Counted from the stretch's first letter, positions 31,826 to 41,269 are shown. The stretch is 64,000 bases of DNA from Micromonospora echinospora (GCF_014203425.1 NZ_JACHJC010000001.1:2852001-2916000), one strand, 5' to 3'. A program made the numbers and translations. The notes: generated from the letters alone by a model not told the origin.

Positions 31826-32865
31826 ATGAAGGACGCAAGCTGCGGGCCGGTCTGATCGGCCTCGGCGCCATGGGGCGCAACCACGCCCGGGTGCTGTCCA
31901 ACCTCGACGGCGTCGAACTGGTCGGCGTGGTCGACCCGGCCGGCGACGTGACCGGCACGCTGCGCGCGCCCGTCGTACCCGAGCTGAGCGACCTGCTCGC
32001 CCTCGGCGTCGACTACGCGGTGGTGGCCTGCCCGACGGCGCTGCACGAGCCGATCGGCATGGAGCTCGCCGCCAACGGCGTCTGCGCGCTGATCGAGAAG
32101 CCCCTCGCGCAGTCCGTCGATGCGGCAACCCGGCTGGTCGAGGCTTTCGAGACCGCCGGCCTGGTCGCCGGCGTCGGCCACATCGAGCGCTACAACCCGG
32201 CGCTGCAGAGCCTGCGCACCCGCCTGGAGGCCGGTGAGCTGGGCGAGGTCTTCCAGGTCGTCACCCGGCGCCAGGGCCCGTTCCCGCACCGGATCGCCGA
32301 CGTCGGCGTGGTGATGGACCTGGCCACCCACGACATCGACCTCACCGCCTGGGTGACCGGCCAGGAGTACACCTCGGTCTCCGCCCGCACGGTGTCGCGC
32401 AGCGGCCGGCTGCACGAGGACATGGTCGCGGTCGTCGGTCAGCTCGCCGACGGCACGATGGTCAACCACCTGGTCAACTGGCTGAGCCCGCTCAAGGAGC
32501 GGTCCACTGTCGTCACCGGCGACAAGGGCTGCTTCGTGGCCGACACGCTCACCGCCGACCTCACGTTCTACGCCAACGCCGCCATCGACACCGAGTGGGA
32601 GGCGCTGCGCGCGTTCCGTGGCGTGGCCGAGGGCGACATGGTCCGCTACGCCATCCCGAAGCGGGAGCCGCTGCTGGTCGAGCACGAGCGGTTCCGCGAC
32701 GCGGTGGAGGGCAAGCAGAGCGACATCGTCACCCTGCGGCAGGGCCTGCGTACCGTCCAGGTCGCCGCCGCCCTGCTGGAGGCCGCCTCCGACGGCCGTA
32801 CCGTGGCCGTCGGCCCGGCCGCCGCCGACCGTGACGGGCGCGGCCTGCAGCCGACCCCGGCCTGA
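31822..32865 (+). CDS. Gfo/Idh/MocA family nucleotide-sugar 3-dehydrogenase candidate
   Basis: The protein has 347 residues, with an N-terminal Rossmann fold (AGLIGLGAMGRNHARVL) followed by VACPTALHEPIGMELAANG and the catalytic EKPLAQ, then the C-terminal domain with GHIERYNPALQSL and MDLATHDIDLTAW (His active site). It is close to the WbpB/WlbA/GnnA type that oxidises C3 of UDP-GlcNAc or UDP-GlcNAcA. ATGA overlap with the upstream aminotransferase gene gives translational coupling. Product inference: UDP-3-keto sugar for the aminotransferase. A simple inositol or sugar dehydrogenase role is less likely in this setting. Confidence 0.85.
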   Translation: MNEGRKLRAGLIGLGAMGRNHARVLSNLDGVELVGVVDPAGDVTGTLRAPVVPELSDLLALGVDYAVVACPTALHEPIGMELAANGVCALIEKPLAQSVDAATRLVEAFETAGLVAGVGHIERYNPALQSLRTRLEAGELGEVFQVVTRRQGPFPHRIADVGVVMDLATHDIDLTAWVTGQEYTSVSARTVSRSGRLHEDMVAVVGQLADGTMVNHLVNWLSPLKERSTVVTGDKGCFVADTLTADLTFYANAAIDTEWEALRAFRGVAEGDMVRYAIPKREPLLVEHERFRDAVEGKQSDIVTLRQGLRTVQVAAALLEAASDGRTVAVGPAAADRDGRGLQPTPA

Positions 32866-32873
32866 CACCGGCT

Positions 32874-32902
32874 CCGGCCGGGCGCCACCGACGCCCGGCC
32901 GG
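32874..32902. terminator. bidirectional stem-loop terminator
   Basis: 11-bp perfect arms CCGGCCGGGCG / CGCCCGGCCGG with a 7-nt loop, in the 43-bp gap between two convergent genes; outer bases ACCGG/CCGGT extend the pairing. Confidence 0.75.
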
Positions 32903-32908
32903 GCCCGG

Positions 32909-34555
32909 TCACACCCTGCCGATCCCCAGCAGGCTGTCGAAGCACTGTGCGTTCACCGACCAGTCCCAGGTGGCCGCGGCATGCTTGGCCGCGGCCTCGC
33001 CGGCGGCCCGCCAGACCTGCTCGTCCGCGGTGACCGCACGGACGCGGGCGGCGGCCTCGGCCGGCGTCCCGACCACCCAGTCGGCCGGGAAGACGGTACG
33101 CGCGCCGTGTTCCCCGCCGGCGAAGAACGGCCAGTCCCGCACCACCGGCACCGCCCCGCTGGCGGCGCCCTCCACCACGGCACAGTGGAAGCTCTCCCGC
33201 ACCGAGCTGCTGAGCACCACGCCGACGCCGGTCAGCACACCCGGCACGTCGTCGGTGTGGCCCAGCCGGGTCACCGCCCCGGAGGGCGCCAGCTCGGCCA
33301 GCTCCGCCTCCAGCTCGGCCGCGTAGTCGCGTGCCGCCCGGCTGAGCCCGGTGTCGATCCCACCGCCGACCAGGAGCAGACGGTACCGCTCGTCGGTGGC
33401 GCGCAGCAGCCGCAGCACCTCGACCGCCCACCGCGGGTCCTTGGCGACCGCGCTGGTGCCCACCAGGCCGAGCGTGAACCGCGCCGCGGGGTCCTTCGGC
33501 CGCGCGAACGGCGCCAGGTCCATCGCGTTGCACAACACATGGGTACGCGGCGCGTGCGCGCCGGTGAGCCCGGGCGCCACCCGGAGCGTGAAGTCACGCA
33601 GGTGCTCGGAGACGAAGACGACGTCGTCCACCCGGCTGAAGTCGATCAGGTTCGGCCACCTGCCGAACGCCTCGTAGCTGTGCAGCCGGACCACCACCCG
33701 GGTGTCGCCGGGATCGACCAGGCCGACCATGACAGCGGTCGCCACGGCCCAGTCGACGAACACCGTGTCGGCCCAGTCCAGGTGCGGTCGCAGCCAGGCC
33801 TCGACCTGCCTGCCGTACCCGGTGTCGCGCAGCAGCGCCTCGGCGGTCATGCGCCTGGACTGCCGGATCAGCGGCCCGGCCACCGGGTCGTCGTCCAGCC
33901 GCACGTAACGCAGCTCGACACCGGGGTGTGCGGCGTACCGCTCGCGGATCGCGTGCACGAAGTGCGCGCTTCCGTTGAGCAGCAGCAGCACCCGTTGCGG
34001 CCGGTCCGTCGGCGGCGGGGCGGCCGGCTGCCGCCGACCGCGCGGCGTCAGCAGCGCCCGCCCCACGGCGCTGTCGTGCAGCGGCGCGAGGAACGCCGCC
34101 GGATCGTCCATCAGCGGCGAGCTGAGCTGGTCGAAGTGGATCACCCGGTGGAACTGCGTGTGCAGCACCCGGTGCAGCCGCCGGGCCGCCGCCTCGCCGT
34201 CCCCCCGGGCGTACGCCCGGTCCGCCTCGGCCAGGTCGGCCGAGACGGCGGCCGTCAGGTGGGCCGGGGTGCGCCCCTCGGCGATCTCGTCGGCGGCCTC
34301 GTGCGCGAGCAGGTCGGCACGGGCGGCCGGGTCCACGCCACCGGCCACCGCGACCAGCGCGGCCCGGGACTCCGCCGCCGGCCAGCCGGCCCGGACCATT
34401 CCGGCGCGCAGGCGGCGGGCCAGCGACGACCGTGCGCCGGCCGGCAGCAGCGGCGCGGCCGCCAGGCCGCGGATCAGACGGGCCGCCGCGCGGTGCCGCA
34501 CCACCCGGGGGGCGGTGACGCGACGGAGCACGCCGGCTGCGAGCTTGCTGCCCAT
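32909..34555 (-). CDS. glycosyltransferase, GT-B fold, with unknown N-terminal domain
   Basis: The protein has 548 residues. The C-terminal half (from about 190) is a GT4-like module: VLLLLNGSAHFVHAI at the start of the first Rossmann fold, VRLHSYEAFG, VVFVSEHLRDF, LCNAMDL, LGLVGTSAVAKDPRWAVEVL, VGGGID and SSSVRESFHCAVVEGAASGAVPVV. The N-terminal 190 residues are Ala/Arg-rich helices with no recognised domain (RRLRAGMVRAGWPAAESRAALVAVAGG). Acceptor and donor are unknown; location points to the wall polymer. GGAAGGA precedes ATG 34555. It points against its neighbours, with a terminator at its end. Confidence 0.82.
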   Translation of the reverse strand: MGSKLAAGVLRRVTAPRVVRHRAAARLIRGLAAAPLLPAGARSSLARRLRAGMVRAGWPAAESRAALVAVAGGVDPAARADLLAHEAADEIAEGRTPAHLTAAVSADLAEADRAYARGDGEAAARRLHRVLHTQFHRVIHFDQLSSPLMDDPAAFLAPLHDSAVGRALLTPRGRRQPAAPPPTDRPQRVLLLLNGSAHFVHAIRERYAAHPGVELRYVRLDDDPVAGPLIRQSRRMTAEALLRDTGYGRQVEAWLRPHLDWADTVFVDWAVATAVMVGLVDPGDTRVVVRLHSYEAFGRWPNLIDFSRVDDVVFVSEHLRDFTLRVAPGLTGAHAPRTHVLCNAMDLAPFARPKDPAARFTLGLVGTSAVAKDPRWAVEVLRLLRATDERYRLLLVGGGIDTGLSRAARDYAAELEAELAELAPSGAVTRLGHTDDVPGVLTGVGVVLSSSVRESFHCAVVEGAASGAVPVVRDWPFFAGGEHGARTVFPADWVVGTPAEAAARVRAVTADEQVWRAAGEAAAKHAAATWDWSVNAQCFDSLLGIGRV

Positions 34556-34674
34556 CTGGGCTGGGTCCTTCCGATCGCGGAGGAGGGCGCCGCAACGCCG
34601 ACACGCGTGGTCGGCGAGCGCGGTGGGTGCATGTTAACGTGGCGCGGTCCCTACTTGCGGCGAGGAAGGTTCGG

Positions 34675-35889
34675 GTGCCGGCAACTTCTGCACGGGACGT
34701 CGTCGTCCTCACGCCCTGGTTCCCGACCCGCGAACTGCCCTTCCGCGGCTCGTTCGTCCAGGCGATGGTCGACGCGACCGCACCGGTTTCCGACCGGATG
34801 ACCGTCTATCACTGCGACGCCTGGGTGGCCGCCCTCGATCCGGCGGCTGAACGCCGGGTCCGCGACGCCCACCGCGTCCTGCTCGGCCACGCGCGGCACC
34901 GCACCCCGACCGTCGGCGGCGCCGACCTCGTCTACGTGCCGGTGCCGGTGCCCCGCGGGCTGGGGCACGCGGAGATCGCCGACCGGCACGACGAGGCGCT
35001 GCGCGCGGCCCTCGGCGGCCGCCCGCTCACCGCCCCGGTCGTGCACGCCCACGTCGGGCTGCCCAGCGGCTGGGCAGCGATCCGCAACGCCGGACCGGAC
35101 ACCCGGGTCTTCGTGACCGAGCACGCCAGCTTCCTGGACAAGGTGCTCGAGACCGCCCGTGGCCGGGAGATGTACGACGAGGTGCTCGACCGGTGCGCCG
35201 GCTTCCTCGCCGTGGGCGAGGGCGTCCGTGCCCCGCTGGTCGAGGCGTTCCCGCACCACGCGGACCGGATCGGGGCGATCGCCAACCCGATCTCCTTCGA
35301 CCGGCCCCGCCCGACGCCGATCACCGCGCTGCGCCGGTGGCTGTTCGTCGGCGCGCTCTCCGAGCTCAAGGGCGTGCCGCTGCTGCTGGAGGCGTTTGCG
35401 CGGTGCCGGCAGGACGACCCGGCCCTGACCCTGACGCTGGTGGGGGAGGGCGCGCTGCTGGCGAGCCTGACCGCCCGGGCGGCCGAGCTCGGGGTGTCCG
35501 ACGCGGTCACGTTCACCGGGGCGGTCCCGCCCGAGCGGGCGCTGGAGCTGATGCGGGAGCACGACCTGCTGGTGCACCCGAGCCGCCGCGAGACCTTCGG
35601 GGTGGCGGTCATCGAGGCGATCGCGGCCGGGTTGCCCGTCCTGGTCACCCGCTGCGGCGGTCCGGAGCGGACGCTGGCCGGCATCGAGGACGCCGCCGGT
35701 CAGATGATCGACGTGACAGACGACCCGGAGACGATCGTCGCCGGATACCGGCGGCTGCGGTCCCGGTTCCCCGACGACCTCGAACCGGCCCACGCCCGTA
35801 AGGCGCTCGCCGACCGGTACGGCTACGCCGCCGTCGCCGAGACGCACCGCCGCCTGTGGTTCTCCGACGAGGCCGACCCGGCGATCTGA
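34675..35889 (+). CDS. glycosyltransferase family 4 protein
   Basis: A 404-residue GT4 glycosyltransferase. VLTPWFPTRELPFRGSFVQ and HAHVGLPSGWAA lie in the N-terminal fold. FVGALSELKGVPLLLEAF, LVGEGALLASL and HPSRRETFGVAVIEAIAAGLPVLVTRCGG (E-x7-E) form the donor site. The start is set at GTG 34675 because GAGGAAGG sits just ahead; an in-frame ATG at 34627 lacks a site. It heads a rightward run of four genes (to 38462), with the last two junctions overlapping by 4 bases, so these proteins probably work together. Confidence 0.9.
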   Translation: MPATSARDVVVLTPWFPTRELPFRGSFVQAMVDATAPVSDRMTVYHCDAWVAALDPAAERRVRDAHRVLLGHARHRTPTVGGADLVYVPVPVPRGLGHAEIADRHDEALRAALGGRPLTAPVVHAHVGLPSGWAAIRNAGPDTRVFVTEHASFLDKVLETARGREMYDEVLDRCAGFLAVGEGVRAPLVEAFPHHADRIGAIANPISFDRPRPTPITALRRWLFVGALSELKGVPLLLEAFARCRQDDPALTLTLVGEGALLASLTARAAELGVSDAVTFTGAVPPERALELMREHDLLVHPSRRETFGVAVIEAIAAGLPVLVTRCGGPERTLAGIEDAAGQMIDVTDDPETIVAGYRRLRSRFPDDLEPAHARKALADRYGYAAVAETHRRLWFSDEADPAI

Positions 35890-35917
35890 CGCCGGGCGCC
35901 GCAGCTGATGGAGTGAG

Positions 35918-36481
35918 ATGCACGTCCTTTTCCTGTCCGTCGGGTCGGTCCGGCGGCGCGCGGTCGTGGAGGAATCCCGCCAGGTGATCGCCGACGGCGG
36001 CGCCGCCACTGTGGTGGTCGACCGGATGGGCCCCTGGAGTCGTGAGACGTTCGCCACCGGCGTGCGGGTGATCGACCTGGCTGCCCTGCAACGCCGGCTG
36101 CCGGCCGACCGGGTCGAACAGGCGGCCCTGTACAAGGCGCCCCGCAAGCTGCTGCGGACCATCGGCCGCGGTCCGCTGCGGAAGGTGTCGAAGCGGGCCG
36201 AGCGGGCGTTCCAGCGGCGCCTCGCCGACCCGGCGCACCGGGCGTTCGTGCGGATGCGCGGCGACCAGCGTGACCGGCTTCTCGCCCGGGCCTGTTCGCG
36301 CTCCCCGGTGGATGTGCTTGTCGTCACCGATCCGGTGGCGATGCCGTACGCCGTGCGTCTGCTGGAGCGCCGACCCGGTCACGCGAGCCCGAGAGTCTGC
36401 TTCAGCTACGACTACTCTGGAGTGGCGACCGATGGCCAGCACCGACCCGACCCGGATTCCGCCCAGGGGGACACTCCATGA
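35918..36481 (+). CDS. hypothetical protein resembling an isolated GT-B N-terminal half
   Basis: The protein has 187 residues. It starts like a GT-B fold (MHVLFLSVGSVRRRAVVEES, then a VVVDRMGPWS strand), continues with a long basic helical stretch (about 75-125) and a strand-helix unit PVDVLVVTDPVAMPYAVRLL, then a short polar tail. No donor-binding C-terminal domain follows. The protein at 37857 has the same build. GGAG lies 4 nt before ATG 35918, and the stop overlaps the next glycosyltransferase start (ATGA). A helper or acceptor-binding subunit of that enzyme is possible. Confidence 0.7.
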   Translation: MHVLFLSVGSVRRRAVVEESRQVIADGGAATVVVDRMGPWSRETFATGVRVIDLAALQRRLPADRVEQAALYKAPRKLLRTIGRGPLRKVSKRAERAFQRRLADPAHRAFVRMRGDQRDRLLARACSRSPVDVLVVTDPVAMPYAVRLLERRPGHASPRVCFSYDYSGVATDGQHRPDPDSAQGDTP

Positions 36482-37860
36482 CGCGCCCGACGCGCCGACC
36501 GCGCATCCTGTACCTGTCCTTCTACTTTCCGCCGTCGCGGGCCAGCGGCGTGTACCGGGCCCGGGCCACCGCCAACTACCTCGCCGAGCACGGCTGGGAC
36601 GTCACCGCCTTCGCGTCGCCGCTGTCGTTCCTGCACAACGTCATCGGCTCGGTCGACGAGCAGCTGGCCGAGACCGTGCACCCGTCGATCCATGTGGAGC
36701 GGCCGAACATCAGCCACTTCGCCTGGGAACGTGATCTGCACGCCTACGGACGGTTCCGGGGCATGTCGCCGATCCTGGCCCGCAACCTCTACAACTTCGG
36801 GTTGAAGAAGTTCTTCCCCGAGCACTACCTGTCCTGGGCGCTGGCGTCGGTGCGCAAGGCGCTGCGGATGCACGCCCGGCGGCGCTTCGACGTTGTGCTC
36901 GCCACCGGCAACCCGTTCGCTTCGTTCGCCGCCGCCTGGATGATCCACAAGGCCACCGGCGTGCCGTTCGCCGTCGACTACCGCGACGCCTGGACGCTCA
37001 ACATGTTCACCGAGGAGCCGGGGTACGAGCCGGGCCACCCCGCCTGGCGCTGGGAGCGCCGGATCCTGCGCGACGCCTCCGCCTCGATCTTCGTCAACCA
37101 GCCGCTGCTGTCCTGGTACGCCGACCGCTACCCGAACGCCGCGGACCGGATGATGGTGGTCCCCAACGGCTGGGACCCGGACCTGCTGACCCAGCTCGAC
37201 GCGCCCGCGCCGCCGTCCGAGTCGGACCGCGACCGTCCGCTGCGCTTCGGCTTCCTCGGCACCATGAACAGCACCCAGCCGGTGGAGCAGCTGGCCGAGG
37301 CGTTCCAGATCGCCCGGCGGCATCCCGACCTGGCCGACGCGGAGCTGAACATCCACGGTCACCTCGGCTACTTCAAGCAGGGCAAGACCGACCTCATCGC
37401 GCGGCTCGGACTGGTCGAGGGCGAGCAGGGGCACGCGCTGCCCGAGTACGGCATCCACTACCGGGGCCCGGTCTCCAAGACCGAGGTCGGCCGGGTCTAC
37501 CAGGAGAGCGACGTGCTGGTCTTCCTGGCCGGCGGCGCGCGGTACGTCACCTCCGGGAAGATCTTCGAGTACATGGCGAGCGGCAGCCCGATCGTCTCGG
37601 TGCACGCGCCCGGCATCGCCGCGCAGGACGTGCTGGCCGGCTACCCCCTCTGGTTCAACCCGGAGAGCCTCGACGTGCACGACATCGCCGAGTCGATGAT
37701 CGCCGCCGGCAAGGCGGCCCGGGACATGTCGGCGAAGCAGCGTGCCGAGGCGCGCGCGCACGCCGACACGTTCACCCGGCAGGCGGTCACGGCCCCGCTG
37801 GAGGCCAGGCTGCGCTCGATGGTCAGGCGCAAGATCGAGGCGGGAAGGATCGCATCGTGA
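36478..37860 (+). CDS. glycosyltransferase, GT-B fold (GT4-like)
   Basis: A 460-residue protein. ILYLSFYFPPSRASGVYRARATANYLAEHGWDVTAFASP is the typical opening of this group (given here only as its start region, residues 10-48). VDYRDAWTLNMF, FVNQPLLSWYADRYP, VPNGWDPD, FGFLGTMNSTQPVEQLAEAF and the C-terminal YVTSGKIFEYMASGSPIVSVHAPG follow. This resembles the WcaI/FnlA-associated GT4 enzymes that add N-acetylated aminosugars. It is overlapped by 4 bases at each end by two small paralogous proteins, an unusual sandwich arrangement. Confidence 0.88.
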   Translation: MTRPTRRPRILYLSFYFPPSRASGVYRARATANYLAEHGWDVTAFASPLSFLHNVIGSVDEQLAETVHPSIHVERPNISHFAWERDLHAYGRFRGMSPILARNLYNFGLKKFFPEHYLSWALASVRKALRMHARRRFDVVLATGNPFASFAAAWMIHKATGVPFAVDYRDAWTLNMFTEEPGYEPGHPAWRWERRILRDASASIFVNQPLLSWYADRYPNAADRMMVVPNGWDPDLLTQLDAPAPPSESDRDRPLRFGFLGTMNSTQPVEQLAEAFQIARRHPDLADAELNIHGHLGYFKQGKTDLIARLGLVEGEQGHALPEYGIHYRGPVSKTEVGRVYQESDVLVFLAGGARYVTSGKIFEYMASGSPIVSVHAPGIAAQDVLAGYPLWFNPESLDVHDIAESMIAAGKAARDMSAKQRAEARAHADTFTRQAVTAPLEARLRSMVRRKIEAGRIAS

Positions 37861-38462
37861 CGTTCGACGACGCAACCGGGAACCAGTCGCCCACTGTGGG
37901 CGCGCCCCGAACGCCGCGGGCGCTGCTGCTGGCGTTCAACCACAAACCGCACGAGAAGGTCGTGGCGCTGGCCGAGCGGCTCCTCGACGAGGGCGCCCGG
38001 CTGGACGTGGTGGTCCTCAGCGACGCGAACTGGGCGGACCTGGTTGGCCGGCCCAACGTGCGGCTGTTCACCCTCGGCGCCGCCGAGAAGCGGCATCCGC
38101 TGCTGCGCACCGAGCGGATCGTGGTCACCAGCGGGCCCCGGCGCGTGGCCCGCGGGCTGAGCCGGCTGGCCGGTGGCGGCCCGGCGAGCGGGCTCAGCCG
38201 GCGGCAGGAGCGCCTGAGCCGGGCGTTCCACAAGCGCGTGTTCATGAAGGCGTACTCGAACGTGCGCCCGCTGGTGCTGTCCCGGCTGGCCGACAAGCGG
38301 CTGTCCGAACTGGACCTGGAGCGCGACCCGGTCGACCTGATCGTGGCCTCCGACGCGCTGTCCATCACGCTCGGCTGGCGGCTGGCCCGCCGCTTCCCGA
38401 AGGTGGTCGCCACCACCTCGCTCGACCCGCCCCCGTTGGCGCAGCTCACCGCAGCGGCCTGA
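37857..38462 (+). CDS. hypothetical protein, second isolated GT-B half-domain paralogue
   Basis: The protein has 201 residues. RALLLAFNHKPHEKVVALAERLLDEGARLDVVVLSD begins a Rossmann-like fold, followed by a basic helical centre (RRQERLSRAFHKRVFMKAYS) and PVDLIVASDALSITLGWRLARRFP. The layout parallels the protein at 35918: strand, helical middle, then PVD-hydrophobic-SDA helix. GTG 37857 overlaps the upstream stop (GTGA). No catalytic motif is visible. Function unknown, presumably linked with the glycosyltransferase between the two. Confidence 0.7.
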   Translation: MTFDDATGNQSPTVGAPRTPRALLLAFNHKPHEKVVALAERLLDEGARLDVVVLSDANWADLVGRPNVRLFTLGAAEKRHPLLRTERIVVTSGPRRVARGLSRLAGGGPASGLSRRQERLSRAFHKRVFMKAYSNVRPLVLSRLADKRLSELDLERDPVDLIVASDALSITLGWRLARRFPKVVATTSLDPPPLAQLTAAA

Positions 38463-38485
38463 CGCCGCATCTCACGGCCTGACCG

Positions 38486-38525
38486 GCCCGCCGGGCGCCG
38501 CCGATCGACGGCGCCCGGCGGGCCG
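38486..38525. terminator. bidirectional stem-loop terminator
   Basis: Perfect 16-bp arms (38486-38501 and 38510-38525) around an 8-nt loop CCGATCGA, located between the convergent half-domain and epimerase genes. Confidence 0.85.
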
Positions 38526-38532
38526 ATCCAGT

Positions 38533-39621
38533 TCAGCGGACGTGCTCGGCGAGCACCCGGACCACGTTCTCGGCCGCGCGGCCGTCACCGTACGGGTTGC
38601 CCCGCGCGGCGGACGGCCGGGCCCGGGTGGCGGTCTGCACCCAGCCGGCGGAGCCCAGCGCCGACGGGTCCGGCACCAGCCGGTTCCAGTCGTCGGCGAG
38701 CGTCTCCACCCACTCCGTCTCCGGGCGCAGCGTGGTGCAGGGCCGGTCCAGCAGGTAGGCCTCCTTCTGCAGGCCGCCCGAGTCGGTCACCACACCGACG
38801 GAGCCGAGCACCGCGGCCACCATGCCGCCGTACGGCAGCGGCCGGCCCACGTGCAGCGCGCCGCCACCGAGCTTGATGCCGTGCTCCTCGGCCCGGGCCA
38901 GCAGGCGCGGGTGCGCCAGCAGGGCGACCGGCACCGGCAGCTCGGCGAGCGCGCCCACCAGCGCGGCCAGCCGCGCCGGGTCGTCGGTGTTCTCCGCCCG
39001 GTGCAGCGTGGCCAGCAGGTACGGCGCGTCCGGGTCGATGCCCGCCGGCAGCTCGGGGCGGGGCTGGTCACCGGCCAGCACCGCGTCGCGTACGCGCAGG
39101 CACACGTCGACCATCACGTCGCCGACCAGCACCGAACGCGCGGCCAGGCCCTCGGCCGACAGGTGGCGCACCGCCTCCTCGGTGGGTGCCAGCAGCAGGT
39201 CGGCGCAGTGGTCGGTGAGGACCCGGTTGTGCTCCTCCGGCATCCGGCGGTTGAACGAACGCAGCCCCGCCTCCAGGTGAGCCACCGGCAGGTGCATCTT
39301 CACCGCGGACAGCGCTCCGGCGAGCGTGGAGTTGGTGTCGCCGTACACCAGCACCCAGTCGGGTCGTTCGGCCGCGAGCACCGGGTCCAGGGCGGCCAGC
39401 GTCTTGCCGGTCTGCACGCCGTGGCTGCCGGAGCCGATACCCAGGTGCACGTCCGGGTCGGGGATGCCGAGCCCGGAGAAGAAGACGTCGGAGAGGTCGG
39501 CGTCGTAGTGCTGCCCGGTGTGCACGATGACGTGCTCGTGCTCCGTGGCGGCGAACGCCGCGGCGATCGGTGCGAGTTTGACCAGCTGGGGCCGGGCGCC
39601 AACGATGCTGACGACCTTCAT
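38533..39621 (-). CDS. wecB: UDP-N-acetylglucosamine 2-epimerase (non-hydrolysing)
   Basis: A 362-residue epimerase. VVSIVGARPQLVKLAPI, TGQHYDADLSDVFF, VYGDTNSTLAGALSA, HLEAGLRSFNRRMPEEHNR and TDSGGLQKEAYLLDRP are all family motifs with the catalytic acids and His. It inverts C2 of UDP-GlcNAc to UDP-ManNAc. The WbpI group of the same family does this on UDP-GlcNAc3NAcA, and the two cannot be separated by eye. GGAGGGA precedes ATG 39621. Its product could feed the nucleotide-sugar dehydrogenase at 46208. Confidence 0.9.
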   Translation of the reverse strand: MKVVSIVGARPQLVKLAPIAAAFAATEHEHVIVHTGQHYDADLSDVFFSGLGIPDPDVHLGIGSGSHGVQTGKTLAALDPVLAAERPDWVLVYGDTNSTLAGALSAVKMHLPVAHLEAGLRSFNRRMPEEHNRVLTDHCADLLLAPTEEAVRHLSAEGLAARSVLVGDVMVDVCLRVRDAVLAGDQPRPELPAGIDPDAPYLLATLHRAENTDDPARLAALVGALAELPVPVALLAHPRLLARAEEHGIKLGGGALHVGRPLPYGGMVAAVLGSVGVVTDSGGLQKEAYLLDRPCTTLRPETEWVETLADDWNRLVPDPSALGSAGWVQTATRARPSAARGNPYGDGRAAENVVRVLAEHVR

Positions 39622-39797
39622 GTGGGTGATCCCTCCGATTGACTGTCCGTCCGACCGGGGCGGCGTCCGTGGGCGCCCCGCGGAACCGGCTGAGCCGGCC
39701 GGTGAGGGGAACCCCCACGCGGGCGATCCAGGCTAACATCGGGGCATTCCGCTTCTGGACGCCGACAAGGCCGGCACGAGCGCGAGGAATTCCCGTC

Positions 39798-41258
39798 ATG
39801 GTCGAGTCGTCGGTCGTTCAAGAGCGCCCGCAGGAGCCGGTTGAGCCGCCCGCTGCCCGGCGGCCGCGTTCCCGGCCGCGCCCCGCGCAGGTCGTGCTTG
39901 CGGGGCTGGTCGTCGCCTTCGTCGCCGCGCGGCTGAGCATCGCCGCGCGGGCCGAGGCGTTCCGCACCTTCGACACCCGGTCGTACGCCGGGCTGCTCGA
40001 CGGGCCGAACCCGACCGCGACGCTCTCCTTCACCGGGCACGCGCCGCGCCTGTGGGGCACCCCGCTGCTCTACACGCTCGCCGGCAGCGATCCCGCCCGC
40101 GCGTGGGCGCAGGCCTTGATCAGCACCGTGGCGTGGGTGGTGCTCGTGCTCGCGCTGTGGACGATGCTGCGCGGCACGACCGCCCGGGTCTGCGCCGGGG
40201 TCGCGCTGTTCGTGCTGGCGCTGACCCGGGCCGTCTACGTGTGGGACCACACGCTGACCGCCGAGTCGCTGTCCATCAGCCTCGGCCTGCTCGCCTTCGG
40301 TCTGCTGGTGCTCTGGGTGCGCAGGCGGTCGTGGCCGCTGCTCGCCGCGATGGTCGTGGTCACGGTGTGGTGGATGTTCGTCCGGCAGGACATGCTGCTG
40401 TTCATCGCGCTGGTGCCGGCGGTGCTGGCGGTGCTGGCCTGGCGCAGCCGACCGCACCGCTGGGCGGCGGTGGTGGCGCTGGTCGCGATCGGCGCCGGGC
40501 TGGGCTGGAACGCGGCGCTGCTCGGCCCCACTGACGAGACGTTCGCCAAGTGGAGCGCCTCGGGCCGCTCGCAGACCGACGAGACGTTCCTCTACCGGCT
40601 GATGGTCGAGGTGCAGCGCGACCCGGAGATGCGCCAGGTCTACCACCGTGAGCTCGGCATGCCGCGGTGCGTGGCGATCGAGGACCCGAACCTGGTCCGG
40701 CGGTGGAACGTCCGTAAGTTCTCCGAGGCGTACGCGAACTGCCCCGAACTGCAGCGGTGGGCCGAGGAGCACGAGATGGCCGTCGGCTTCCGGTACGCGG
40801 TGGCCGAGCCGGATCACTACCGCGAGATCATGGTCGGCCGGGTCCTGCCGATGGCGCTGGGCAGCACCGAGTTGCACACGTACGGCCGGCCGGTGTCGAT
40901 GCTGCCGGAAGCGGTCGAGAAGGTCTGGCACCCGCGCCGCGGCCTGGTGCTGCCGCTGCTCGCCGGCGCCGTCGTGGCGGCAGTGCTGGCGTGCGTGCTC
41001 ACCGGCGCGGTCCGCCGGCGGCGGTGGCTCGTCCTGGCCGGCGTGCTCGGCGTGGCGGTGAGCCTGGCCAGCGTGCTCGCCAGTCTCATGCTGTCGGCCG
41101 GGGAGTACAGCCGGTTCGGCATCCAGGAGGCGATCTACCTGCGGATCAGCCTGGTGGTGCTGGCCGTGGCGGCGCTCGACGCGGCACTGACCAGGCCGTG
41201 GAGACGCGCCGGGCGGGCGGCCCGGGGGGTGCCGGGCGGCGACGCCGCGCAGCCGTAA
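39798..41258 (+). CDS. polytopic membrane protein, probable GT-C-like
   Basis: The protein has 486 residues with about 11 hydrophobic helices. A short charged N-terminus precedes the first helix (VVLAGLVVAFVAARLSIAARA). FRTFDTRSYAGLL resembles the acidic first loop of GT-C glycosyltransferases. A large outside loop with several charged motifs lies between about 255 and 375 (AKWSASGRSQTDETFLYRLM). No family is assigned with confidence. GAGGA precedes ATG 39798; TAACAT at about 39733 may be the -10 box. The next gene, also a large membrane protein, begins 11 bp after. Confidence 0.75.
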   Translation: MVESSVVQERPQEPVEPPAARRPRSRPRPAQVVLAGLVVAFVAARLSIAARAEAFRTFDTRSYAGLLDGPNPTATLSFTGHAPRLWGTPLLYTLAGSDPARAWAQALISTVAWVVLVLALWTMLRGTTARVCAGVALFVLALTRAVYVWDHTLTAESLSISLGLLAFGLLVLWVRRRSWPLLAAMVVVTVWWMFVRQDMLLFIALVPAVLAVLAWRSRPHRWAAVVALVAIGAGLGWNAALLGPTDETFAKWSASGRSQTDETFLYRLMVEVQRDPEMRQVYHRELGMPRCVAIEDPNLVRRWNVRKFSEAYANCPELQRWAEEHEMAVGFRYAVAEPDHYREIMVGRVLPMALGSTELHTYGRPVSMLPEAVEKVWHPRRGLVLPLLAGAVVAAVLACVLTGAVRRRRWLVLAGVLGVAVSLASVLASLMLSAGEYSRFGIQEAIYLRISLVVLAVAALDAALTRPWRRAGRAARGVPGGDAAQP

Positions 41259-41269
41259 ACTCCTGCCTC

